Shown in pieces: positions 54,701 through 64,000 of a DNA stretch of 64,000 nucleotides. Position numbers and translations under genes: made by a program. This DNA is from Proteromonas lacertae. Lineage: Eukaryota; Sar; Bigyra; Opalinata; Proteromonadidae. Under the pieces are notes generated by a model. It was not told where the DNA came from. It ran no database searches and saw nothing but the letters and a program-made list of their open reading frames with translations. Positions within the stretch are counted from its first letter, which is position 1. Every line of letters starts with the position of its first letter. Where the stretch lies: the NCBI GenBank assembly GCA_002245135.1, contig NGBS01000307.1, positions 57,673 through 121,672 of the forward strand. The letters run 5' to 3'.

Positions 54701-56987
54701 TCTTTTATTGTTTCATTCAATTTTTCTATCTCACAATTTTCATTCTTCTTTATGTTCAAATGATAACCTCTTCCATATTTCATCTTTAATTCTAATGAAG
54801 TTCCTTGGGCTTGAATTAAACCTCCAGACATTACTGCTATTTCATCTCCTAATGCATCAGCTTCTTCCATTGAATGAGTTGTTAGGATTATTGTTTTGTT
54901 CTTCTTCTCTTCTTCTAATAAATTCCATACTTTTCTTCGATTATAAGGATCTAATCCAGTCGTTGGTTCATCTAATACAACTATCTCAGGATTTCCTATT
55001 AAGGATAATATCAATGATAATCTTCTCTTTTGACCTCCACTGAATGTTCCAACACTTTCTTTCATTTTAAATGTTAAACCAACTGTTTCTAATAATCGCT
55101 TACCTTCTTCTTGAAGATCTTTCTCTTTCAATCCTTTCATACTTCCATATAATAATATATGATCCATTGGAGTTAATTCATCATATAATACATCAAATTG
55201 AGGACAAACACCAAGACTCTTTCTTACTTCATCTTTATTATTTACTATACTAAAACCATTCACTACTATATCACCACCATCTTCATTTGGAGTTAATAAT
55301 CCTATTGTCATATTCAATAATGTTGTTTTACCTGCTCCATTATGACCTAATAAGGCAAAGATTTCATTTCTCTTTATCTTTAGATTTACTCCTTTCACTG
55401 CATTAAATTCATTCTTTTTACCTTTATTGTAGGTTTTATGAATATCCTCAATTATTATACTGTTTGATTCATCTTTATTACTGTGTTTTGCATATATTCT
55501 CTTTCGATAATAAGATGGCATTAAAAAGTAATAAAATGGTAATGGAGTTTCTAAGTTTTGTTGAACTATATTAGTTAGATATAAAGCTAAAAGCATATAT
55601 AAAACTACACACATTGACATTACAATCAATGCATCTTGTAAATAATCACTATACATATTCAAATTATTCCAATCTAAACCTCTTTGATATGCTTCTCCTT
55701 CTGTTAAATCATGAATGAATATAGCTATATTTATTATATATAATATAATGTATTTATACTGTAAGGAGTAAGTGGCAATAGAAAGAATATTCCAACTATC
55801 ACTCGATGAACATCATAAGCAATCATCGCATATTCAATCACATAATAGAAGGCTGGAAATATTGTAATCAAAGCCATTGAGATATAGATTATTGAATTAG
55901 TTTTATTGATTATTGCACTTATTACAAATGAAAATGTCATTGTCTCAAGTGATACAATATAAGAAACAACCCAGAATAAACCATAGTTCGTATACTTCAC
56001 TACTCCAGCAATATAACATCCTAGAATAAGTATTGAAGTTGGAACTATTTGCCATACTATTTCAAATATTAACCAAGAAAACCAATATAAAAGTCCACTC
56101 ATCCCATTCATTGATAACATCTCCTTTATTCCACGTTCTTTTTCACTACCAATTAGTCTAGTTGTACATTGTAATGTTCCATGAGTGAAAGATAAAAACA
56201 ACATTGGTAGAATATATTGCTGAATATTCACCACTGCTTCAGATGATAGGAATCCAAATCGACTAGATGACTATTTAGTATATTTTAAGATATCTCATAA
56301 TCATACCTGAATGAGAGAAGAAGTTAGTTTTGGACTGTTTTTTAGGTTATAGATTGATCTATAAATTATTTCTTCTAAGCTGGAAATTCCATTTAAGAAG
56401 AAAATGTATTCTTTCTGAAAAGGGATCTGATTATACTCAAGTCGAGCAGCTGAAGCATCATTTTGTGTAAAAATACCATAGTTAGTGGTATAGTTATATC
56501 TCAGAGCAAAGCGAGGATTTTCTTCTGAGTAACCACTTAAATCAAGTGTAGCGAATAATGTGGATGGATTTTTCTCATAATTACTATACATAGCATCATA
56601 GGAATTAAATCCAATTAAAATCCCTTCACTTACACCAATAGTTCTATCAAATTACAAAGATTTATATACTTTTCTATTTCTGTTACCAATCGTTTTGTCG
56701 CATCATTCTGAGGATAATATGAAATAAATCTAGCTACTTTGGAACACTAACAGAATATTTTCTAGAAAACATACGTCTATCATATTTTGAGGATTTGATG
56801 CTGGAATAGAAGGAATTTGAACCAGCTCAGGATCAAAATTGAACTTTACAGCCCATAACCAAAATACAACATAAATTGGTAAGAACACTTCCATAAATAT
56901 CGTAGTTGGGCTTCTCATATATAGAAGTGCATTCTTCTTTAACAGAATCACCATCTGTTTTAGCACAGGAACACTTTTTATTGTCAT
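51773..56987 (-). CDS. Full-length ABCA-type ABC transporter
   Basis: Lipid-type exporter/flippase of the ABCA subfamily, about 1,580 residues in roughly a dozen exons, starting MTIKSVPVLKQM. Order: a first helix (about 56890-56980), a large extracytoplasmic loop, a membrane block (55734-56234), nucleotide-binding domain 1 (Walker A GHNGAGKTT, signature SGGQKRR, Walker B VVLDEPTTGLDP), a second membrane half with its own loop (53100-54200), and domain 2 (GENGAGKTT, SGGNKRR, VVFLDEPSTGMDP). It ends with the ABCA-typical SIDEYSISETTLDDVFL. Introns such as 56720-56747 (28 nt) and 56643-56668 (26 nt) join cleanly. The exon near 51990 needs a one-base change to link YPKSML to the last exon. The 5' 790 bp lies inside the inverted repeat and is duplicated at 63213-64000. 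Confidence 0.93.
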
Positions 56988-57603
56988 TGTCGTTAAAATA
57001 AGATTTTTTATTTCATTGACAATTTGTCCGTTTCATTCATTAATCATTTAGACAATTACCTTAAAACAAAAAAATTGTCAGAAGTTAAAAAGTATTGATT
57101 TATTATTTATTTTTTATGATGTATTATTATATAGAGTATTTTATAGTTTTAAGAAGAAATCAACAAAAGTGTACTTATTGATATAAATGTTTATATTAAT
57201 ATCACATATAAGGTATTGTGAAGAAATCAAATCAAATTATGATATATTAGAAGCATTTTTAGAAAAAGCAAAATTGAGATTCTTGATCAAAAACAGATGA
57301 AAAGTTGTTAAATCAGGTTTATTCTGGAATATTATAGAATAATATGATATAATGATGTGTTCAAGTAATAGATATGTTGTTTTTGAAATTTGAATTGTTA
57401 CATATAACATGTGTTAATGGTATTTTTGATATTTTTGATGATTTCTCTATGACAATATCAGATAATGTGTGTATACTCCTCATGACCTCTTTGACGTACA
57501 ATTCTAGTCAAGTTGATGATGTTAATAATACGAAAGTATAAAAGTATGATTTTAAGAGTGTTTAGTATATTCTGGATTGTCAGAATATCAAATATAAATT
57601 AAT
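56196..57603. repeat. Left arm of large inverted repeat
   Basis: 1,408 bp that reappear in reverse complement at 62598-64000. It covers the first exons of the ABCA gene, the divergent intergenic region and the first two and a half exons of the SH3BGR-like gene. Line-by-line comparison found no substitutions, only four indels of one or two bases. The outer end is cut by the window edge, so the true arm may be longer. Confidence 0.97.
56988..57373. promoter_or_regulatory. Divergent promoter region, ABCA / SH3BGR-like (duplicated)
   Basis: 386 bp between two divergent start codons, present twice because it lies in the inverted repeat (right copy about 62828-63212). It is AT-rich, with short GACAATT-type words repeated near 57020 and 57075. 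No known factor site was recognised. The complete identity of both copies apart from one T-run length means both have the same promoter potential. Confidence 0.55.
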
Positions 57604-57870
57604 AGATGGATCATTAGAAGAAAATAAGCTTATGAGAATGCAGTTATTTAAAATTAGTGGTATGTTTGAATTGTGTCTAGTTGAATAGGTTTGCAAGGTA
57701 AATATCCACAAATCTTCTTAATTGTTGATGGTAGTATTAAATTTATTGGCGAATGTAAGGACATTCAACAATTAATAGAAAATGATCATTTAGATAGTTC
57801 TTATTTATCACAACATCCTGAAGTAAAGACCTTTTCAAATGAATTTGCTAAAATTCCAAGAAAAATATAA
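57374..57870 (+). CDS. SH3BGR/glutaredoxin-like small protein
   Basis: Four exons split by introns at 57420-57461, 57536-57565 and 57660-57688 give about 132 residues. The core VCILLMTSLTYNSSQVDDVN is followed by YILDCQNIKYKLIDGSLEEN and GKYPQIFLIVDGSIKFIGEC. This is the thioredoxin-fold pattern of the SH3BGR family: strand, helix, strand, then the cis-Pro of YPQIF and a final strand ending in a Gly. No CxxC active site is present, as in other SH3BGR proteins, so a binding rather than redox role is expected. The first 16 residues look like a separate extension. The first half lies in the inverted repeat, and the gene's 5' part is repeated at 62570-62827. All splice junctions were joined by hand. 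Confidence 0.75.
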
Positions 57871-57906
57871 ACATAAATAATTATAAATAAAACATTGTTG
57901 TGTTTA

Positions 57907-59130
57907 TTATGTATACGATGTTAATTCTTCTTCAGTATTTTCTATTTCATCAATTTTGCCGTTATTAGCTTTATTCAAAAAATTAGGGAATGTTTTTGGT
58001 AATTGTGGAATATTAGGTATTGTTTTTTCTTCCTTTATCTTTTTCTTATCGTCACACTCAACATATCCATTACTATATACTATAGTTTGTTTCGGTTTAG
58101 GCCTTTGCTTTAAAACAGTTTCTAATTCATTAATCGTATTCTGAGTTGGAGGTTTACTAACATTAATAACTAAATTACTCATTTTAATCTTTTCTATTGG
58201 TTTAGTTGATGAATATCCCTGAAATATATCTTCATTAAATTCATTTATTTCATTCATATTATTTTCACCTGCTTTACTTTGATAATTATCTGTATGATAT
58301 TCTATACCCAAATCACAATCATTACTATTATGAATTGGATTGATATTCATTGAATTATCTTCTAATACTTCTTCAGTTTTGACAGTATTATAATTTTCAT
58401 ATAATTGATGCAGTTTATGTAATTTTGTCACAATATTTGATATATCATCATTATTTATTTCTTCATTTTTATATTCTATTGTTTTATAGCATGAATATAA
58501 CTCACATTGTAATTCATATAAGAATGAATCTGTTTTATTTTCACAACTAATAATAATAACAATATATAATACTCTATTGTCAGTTGTTCATATTTCTTTC
58601 TTTCTGTGATTATTTCTTTTATAGAATCAATTAACAACTTAAATATATTTTCATTATAAGATGAAAATGATAATAAATATTTAAATACTGATAATAAATG
58701 ACTAATATTCGATAGACTATAATATTCAACATCATGCTCAGAAAATGGAATTAACGAATGAGGAATTTTTGAAGGTTCAATAGATAATTTCAATTGATTT
58801 ATCAAAGCCATAGCTTGGTTTATCAACAATCTTCTAAATGGAAGAACTACAATAATAATTCACTTTAAATATAGATACTGTGTGTTGGGGCTTTATTTTC
58901 TCTTTTTATTTGATTTATTTCTATTCTTTCAATTGGAGGCAACTTTGCTGATAAACTATATCCTTTATTTAATAGATAATACTATTATAAATACCTTTAT
59001 CACAACACGATTCTTCTAATAAAATTCTATATATACTGTTGAATTCCATAATATAAACTTCTGCAATGCTTTTTATTATCGCTTGTCTATCAATGAATTG
59101 ATTTTCTTCATCATTTTTATCTTCCATCAT
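57907..59130 (-). CDS. Hypothetical four- to five-exon protein
   Basis: Starts at the ATG at 59130 (MMEDKNDEENQFIDRQAI). Introns at about 58972-59003, 58846-58877 and 58548-58573 join KGYSLSAKLPPIERI, THILPFRRLLINQAMALINQ and LTIDCENKTDSFLYELQCEL in frame. The protein has about 370 residues. The N-terminal two-thirds is helical (INQAMALINQLKL; LSVFKYLLSFSSYNENIFKL). The C-terminal third is low-complexity and charged, with a Lys/Pro-rich patch (LKQRPKPKQ) and an acidic end (EIENTEEELTS). I recognise no family. It is convergent with the SH3BGR-like gene (36-bp gap) and divergent from SCYL2 (74-bp gap). It lies wholly in the spacer of the inverted repeat. Confidence 0.65.
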
Positions 59131-59204
59131 CACCAATTTTTTATTTGAAATATCAAACCTGTTTGAATGAAAGATTCTATTTGATTTTTTTATGTTTTTG
59201 TAAG

Positions 59205-62200
59205 ATGAAAGGGATATCTATGCTCAAAAATTTGGTCAGCAGTTTTGTTGACGAAATAGCTAAGAATTATGATATACCAGAAAAGCCTGCTGCCTCTGGT
59301 GGTCCTGGTTTTGGTTGGCAAGTATTGCAATGAGTTTATAATTATATAGATATTTCCTGGTACGAGTAAAGCTACAAAAGAAAAGGTTTGTGTTTTTGTA
59401 TTTGATAAAGATAGTCAATTGAAAGATGTACCAAAGAATATGAAAGAACAATTAATGGATATATATAGACGTGATGCAAAGAAGTTAAGAACGTATAAAA
59501 TTTATTGTTTATTTGGTTAGTCTAAGACATCCAAATGTAATTAGAGTTGTGGATGTATTAGAAGAGAATAAAAAATATATCGCAGTAGTAACGGAGCCAA
59601 TTTTATGTTCAGTGGCTAATATATGTAAGAATTTTACAAATATTCCATTTGATTCTGTTCCTATGGAGCTTAAGTCTCAAATTTAACACCATTTGAAATA
59701 ACATGTGGTTTAGTATATAATATAAAAATTATTTCTTTTTTAATAGATGCATTTAACAAATGCAGTATCATTCCTTCATAAAACAGCCAAAATTGCTCAT
59801 TTAGATATATGTCCACAAAATATTTATATAACACCCAATGGTACATGGAAAATAGGTGGTTTTGGTTTTGCTTCTCCATTAGGAGCTGGTGAAGATCATC
59901 CTTGTCCATACTTTGAAAATGGTGTTCAAGTATAACATATTGTTATTGCTATTATATATAGTCTGCCGGTCGTTTTACTTTACAACCTTGCTTACCCTAT
60001 TGTGCACCAGAATTAACAGTAACAGGTTCTTCAACTTACAATAGTTCAAGTGATATGTGGAGTCTAGGTTGTTTAACATGGTCATTATTTACTTTAGGTG
60101 AAAAAGAAGATGGTTCATTAACCGAATTAATACCAGTTGATGATAATAATCCATTAACACATCAATATCGTTCAAAAGCAATATTTCCACTTAATCTTGA
60201 TCATTGTCCTGATGTAGTTAAACAACCACTTAGAAAATTAATTGAAATTTCTCCAATTAATAGATTGACAGCTGATGAATATCTTTCAACTCCATTCTTT
60301 GATAGTGGTCCAGTTCATACAATGAAAACTATTGAATCTTTATTAGAGCAAGATATTGACACTCAGATTAATGTTTTATCTTCATTATATAAACAATTAG
60401 AACCATTTCCTGTTAGTTTATTACAGACAATGATTTTAACTCCAATTGTTGAAGTATATATTTATTAATATATAATTTTCATATAGCTTGCAAAAAGTGA
60501 GAATTTACATCCATATGTTCTTCCCAATTTATTATTCATTACTTCAAAAGTTGATAGTGAAACATTTACAGCCAAAATTGCACCATCTTTAGTACCAATC
60601 ATAACACGAGAAAAAGACACATCTGATAGAAGTAACAAGTGTTTAATGATAATAATCAATTCATTGGAAGATGTATTAAAGAAAGCAAGTCCTGCATTTA
60701 TTAGAGATTATATTACTCCTCATGTTATTACTAAATCATTGAAAAGTGGAGTTAAAGAAATACAGGAAAATGTATTAGATTCAATGGATTGTATTACTAA
60801 ATTAGTTGATTTTAGAACAATTCAGACTGTTATATTTCCACAGTATATTTATAATTAAAATTATTAATAAATAGAATTCAACAAATGGCTGGTAGTTGTA
60901 ATAGTATAGCTGTAAGATTAAAATGTATAAATTGTGTATCAAAAATATTTAAATCATTTGATAAAGTTGCTGTTCAAGATCAAGTGTTAGGAATGTTGAA
61001 GAATGTATATTTGTTTATATAACGAATATAATAGATTATTGCTGCAGATCGTCAAGCTGTAGTTTTAATGGCTGTTTTAGAGTGTTATGATGCTGTTTCT
61101 GAATTCTTAGGTCCTGAACCAACATCTAGATTGATTTTACCTAAATTAGTTTATTTATTATATGAAAATGCATTGAATGAAGATCAATTTGAAAGATTTA
61201 TTTCTACTATTAGAGTATATCATTATGATTATATATATATATATATATATATAGAAAATGATAGATGCAATTCATAATGATAGAATAGTGACAATCAGAG
61301 AAACACAAAAGATATCTGTATCAATGGAGAATGGTACAGGTAATGACATGTTTACTGCAAGAAGTGGAAGTAGTGATTTTACATCTCAATTCCAACAATT
61401 AGGAAATAATAGTAATTCAATGGGAATAGGATATGAAATGAATGATGGAATGATTAGTAGTGGATTTGATACATCCAAACCTTTACCTCCTCCACCACTT
61501 CCATCAAAACCCCAAACCACCCATCTGATCCATTTGGTGAATTGGGAAGTACATCTTCAGCCAATAACAACAATAGCAGTGATTTATTTGGTGGAATGAG
61601 TAGTAATGATAATGATATGGGTAATATGAATAATAATAATAATAGTGATATGTTTAGTGATATGTCAACTAATAATAATACAAGTTCTGATATGGGAATG
61701 TCATTAGATATGAATAATGAACCAACACCTTCATCATCTTCAATGGATATGTCAATGCCTTCAATGTCTTCAACAAGTAATAATTCTTCAGATATGATGA
61801 TGGGAAGTGGTTTTAATGATGATATATTGAATGTAGCTGGAAAGAAACCTGCTGCACCTAAGAAGAAGGTTGTAATAAAAGCAAAACCAAAGATTGTTGG
61901 TAAAGTATCAGGTAGTAAACCACCAGCTCCTAAAGCTGTTATTAAATCAACTAATAAACCAAATCTTGATTTTGGAGAAATAGGAGGTAGTAGTGGAGGT
62001 AGTATGGGGATGGATATGAATATGAATATGGGAAGTGGAGGAATGGATATGGGTAGTAGTAGTGGAGGTATGGGAATGGATATGGGAATGAATAGTGGTG
62101 GTGGAATGAATATGGGAATGGATATGGGAAGTGGTGGTATGAATATGGATATGGGTAATAGCAGTGGTATGAATATGGGAATGAATATGGGAATGGGTAA

Positions 62201-62312
62201 TGATGATCCATTTGCCTCTGGAAGTGACGATATGTTTGGAATGGGAGGAGGGAGTGGAGGAATGAATATGAACAATAATAATAGTAATGGTAATGATCCT
62301 TTCGGATTTTAA
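59205..62312 (+). CDS. SCYL2: SCYL2-like pseudokinase (clathrin-associated)
   Basis: SCY1-family pseudokinase, in animals a clathrin-coat and endosomal trafficking protein. About 830 residues over nine or so exons, starting MKGISMLKNLVSSF. The kinase-like domain shows GGPGFGWQIFPGTSKAT, LRHPNVIRVVDVLEE, HLDICPQNIYI (HRD altered), KIGGFGFA (DFG altered to GFG) and DMWSLGCLTWSLF, so it should be inactive. HEAT-like repeats follow (KMIDAIHND; AVLECYDAVSEFLG). The tail is rich in Met, Gly, Asn and Ser with repeated DLFGG, DMF, DPF and NDPFGF motifs, which resemble clathrin-adaptor (AP2 ear) ligands. A one-base deficit near 59683 (before LTPFEITCGL) and another near 61510 (between PLPSKP and NHPSDPFGEL) break the frame, both in homopolymers. 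The second leaves the tail in a separate frame from 61542. Confidence 0.9.
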
Positions 62313-62569
62313 CTTTTACATTTGTTTTTTGTTTTATTTCATGTATGATTTTTATTTTTTATGTAGAATATCATAAAAATATTCATCTTCTTATTGAGTA
62401 ATAAGTAGAATTAAGTATAGTTACATAAATAATTCACAATAATAGTTTCATTACTTGTTAACAAATAAAATAATAATATATGTCTAATAATAATCGCAAT
62501 AAATCATTTTCCTTATGATATTTTCAATAGCAACCAAATTCCAAGCACGGTAGAATATTATTATAATGA
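62313..62569. other. Intergenic, SCYL2 3' flank
   Basis: Short AT-rich gap between the SCYL2 stop and the truncated SH3BGR-like copy. No feature recognised. Confidence 0.5.
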
Positions 62570-62827
62570 CTATTCTCTCATTAGTAATACACCATCAATT
62601 AATTTATATTTGATATTCTGACAATCCAGAATATACTAAACACTCTTAAAATCATACTTTTATACTTTCGTATTATTAACATCATCAACTTGACTAGAAT
62701 TGTACGTCAAAGAGGTCATGAGGAGTATACACACATTATCTGATATTGTCATAGAGAAATCATCAAAAATATCAAAAATACCATTAACACATGTTATATG
62801 TAACAATTCAAATTTCAAAAACAACAT
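62570..62827 (-). pseudogene. Truncated SH3BGR-like 5' copy at repeat junction
   Basis: Reverse-strand duplicate of the first exons of the gene at 57374-57870. It keeps the start codon, both first introns and coding through NIKYKLIDG. At that point the inverted repeat ends, and the frame continues only seven more codons (VLLMRE then stop). The thioredoxin-fold C-terminal half, including the YPQIF motif, is absent. It would give a roughly 60-residue fragment that cannot fold like the parent. Its promoter region is intact, so it could still be transcribed. If the repeat is an assembly artefact, this copy does not exist in the cell. Confidence 0.8.
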
Positions 62828-64000
62828 ATCTATTACTTGAACACATCATTATATCATATTATTCTATAATATTCCAGAATAAACCTGATTTAACAACTTT
62901 TCATCTGTTTTTGATCAAGAATCTCAATTTTGCTTTTTCTAAAAATGCTTCTAATATATCATAATTTGATTTGATTTCTTCACAATACCTTATATGTGAT
63001 ATTAATATAAACATTTATATCAATAAGTACACTTTTGTTGATTTCTTCTTAAAACTATAAAATACTCTATATAATAATACATCATAAAAATAAATAATAA
63101 ATCAATACTTTTTAACTTCTGACAATTTTTTTGTTTTAAGGTAATTGTCTAAATGATTAATGAATGAAACGGACAAATTGTCAATGAAATAAAAAATCTT
63201 ATTTTAACGACAATGACAATAAAAAGTGTTCCTGTGCTAAAACAGATGGTGATTCTGTTAAAGAAGAATGCACTTCTATATATGAGAAGCCCAACTACGA
63301 TATTTATGGAAGTGTTCTTACCAATTTATGTTGTATTTTGGTTATGGGCTGTAAAGTTCAATTTTGATCCTGAGCTGGTTCAAATTCCTTCTATTCCAGC
63401 ATCAAATCCTCAAAATATGATAGACGTATGTTTTCTAGAAATATTCTGTTAGTGTTCCAAAGTAGCTAGATTTATTTCATATTATCCTCAGAATGATGCG
63501 ACAAAACGATTGGTAACAGAAATAGAAAAGTATATAAATCTTTGTAATTTGATAGAACTATTGGTGTAAGTGAAGGGATTTTAATTGGATTTAATTCCTA
63601 TGATGCTATGTATAGTAATTATGAGAAAATCCATCCACATTATTCGCTACACTTGATTTAAGTGGTTACTCAGAAGAAAATCCTCGCTTTGCTCTGAGAT
63701 ATAACTATACCACTAACTATGGTATTTTTACACAAAATGATGCTTCAGCTGCTCGACTTGAGTATAATCAGATCCCTTTTCAGAAAGAATACATTTTCTT
63801 CTTAAATGGAATTTCCAGCTTAGAAGAAATAATTTATAGATCAATCTATAACCTAAAAAACAGTCCAAAACTAACTTCTTCTCTCATTCAGGTATGATTA
63901 TGAGATATCTTAAAATATACTAAAGTCATCTAGTCGATTTGGATTCCTATCATCTGAAGCAGTGGTGAATATTCAGCAATATATTCTACCAATGTTGTTT
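62598..64000. repeat. Right arm of large inverted repeat (continues beyond window)
   Basis: Reverse-complement copy of 56196-57603. Relative to the left arm it lacks one T/A in the run at 63086-63090, one A at 63439-63441, one A at 63626-63629 and two bases (TA) near 63922. No substitutions were seen in about 1.4 kb. Confidence 0.97.
63213..64000 (+). CDS. Second copy of ABCA transporter 5' end (partial, runs off window)
   Basis: Starts MTIKSVPVLKQMVILLKK exactly as the ABCA gene at 56987. Exon 1 and its 27-nt intron (28 nt in the left copy) are kept. Exon 3 lacks one A in the A-run at 63626-63629, so NYEKNPSTLF becomes a frameshifted segment that stops soon after. The intron near 63895 is two bases shorter, altering its 3' end from TAG to AAG. 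Either this is a recently duplicated copy already broken once, or an exact copy with two uncorrected homopolymer errors. The frame is open again beyond the shift as in the left copy. The rest lies outside the window. Confidence 0.8.

Noticed and set aside
61454-62275. 273-residue antisense ORF opposite the SCYL2 tail
   Set aside because: It is a Pro/Ile/Leu repeat that mirrors the Gly/Met/Asn-rich sense sequence; it has no family signal.
56196-64000. Inverted repeat as the terminal repeats of a DNA transposon
   Set aside because: The spacer holds ordinary host genes and no transposase, the arms themselves contain host coding exons, and no target-site duplication is visible.

Overview
The window is nuclear DNA from a very AT-rich eukaryotic microbe. 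Genes read in the standard code and are cut by many tiny introns, about 25 to 50 nt in nearly every case, that begin GTAT and end in (A/T)AG. Several genes have short intergenic gaps. A kinesin-14 and a probable axonemal protein suggest a flagellated protist or a close relative. I cannot name the lineage from sequence alone. All functional names come from recognised motifs, not from a database search.

Layout. 73-3851 (-) is a C-terminal-motor kinesin (kinesin-14). 4079-7056 (-) is a coiled-coil protein with a possible axonemal dynein light-chain-like segment and an EF-hand-like loop. 7110-8432 (+) is a membrane-anchored protein with two PsbP/Mog1-like segments. 8540-8613 (+) is tRNA-Asn(GUU). 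8772-9711 (+) is a cystinosin-like PQ-loop transporter. 10192-39451 (+) is one giant, apparently intronless gene of about 9,750 codons. It encodes a secreted, modular protein with PA14, filamin-type Ig and fibronectin III modules plus a recurrent beta-rich module. Its first 16 kb is one open frame, and its second half is interrupted by about ten one-base frame breaks. Next come a pseudokinase-LRR gene (39590-41509, +), a small multi-pass membrane protein (42068-42535, +), an unknown basic/acidic-tailed protein (42835-43688, +), a hyccin/FAM126-like gene (43810-45090, -), the splicing factor SF3B1 (45476-49215, +), a long-chain acyl-CoA synthetase (49352-51624, -) and a full-length ABCA-type transporter (51773-56987, -). 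A small SH3BGR/thioredoxin-like gene (57374-57870, +), an unknown gene (57907-59130, -) and a SCYL2-like pseudokinase (59205-62312, +) follow.

The strongest structural feature is a large inverted repeat. 56196-57603 reappears as its reverse complement at 62598-64000 and runs off the end of the window. The two arms show no base substitutions, only four small indels, and the right arm is shorter at each. The repeat carries the 5' part of the ABCA gene and the 5' part of the divergent SH3BGR-like gene, so the right side has a second ABCA 5' end and a truncated SH3BGR-like copy. The arms flank about 5 kb containing the unknown gene and SCYL2.

About fifteen single-base frame breaks occur in otherwise well-conserved genes, including the essential SF3B1. 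This suggests consensus errors in the assembly rather than gene decay. Raw reads or RNA are needed before any of these genes is called broken. I found no convincing transposon, viral relic or CRISPR array.
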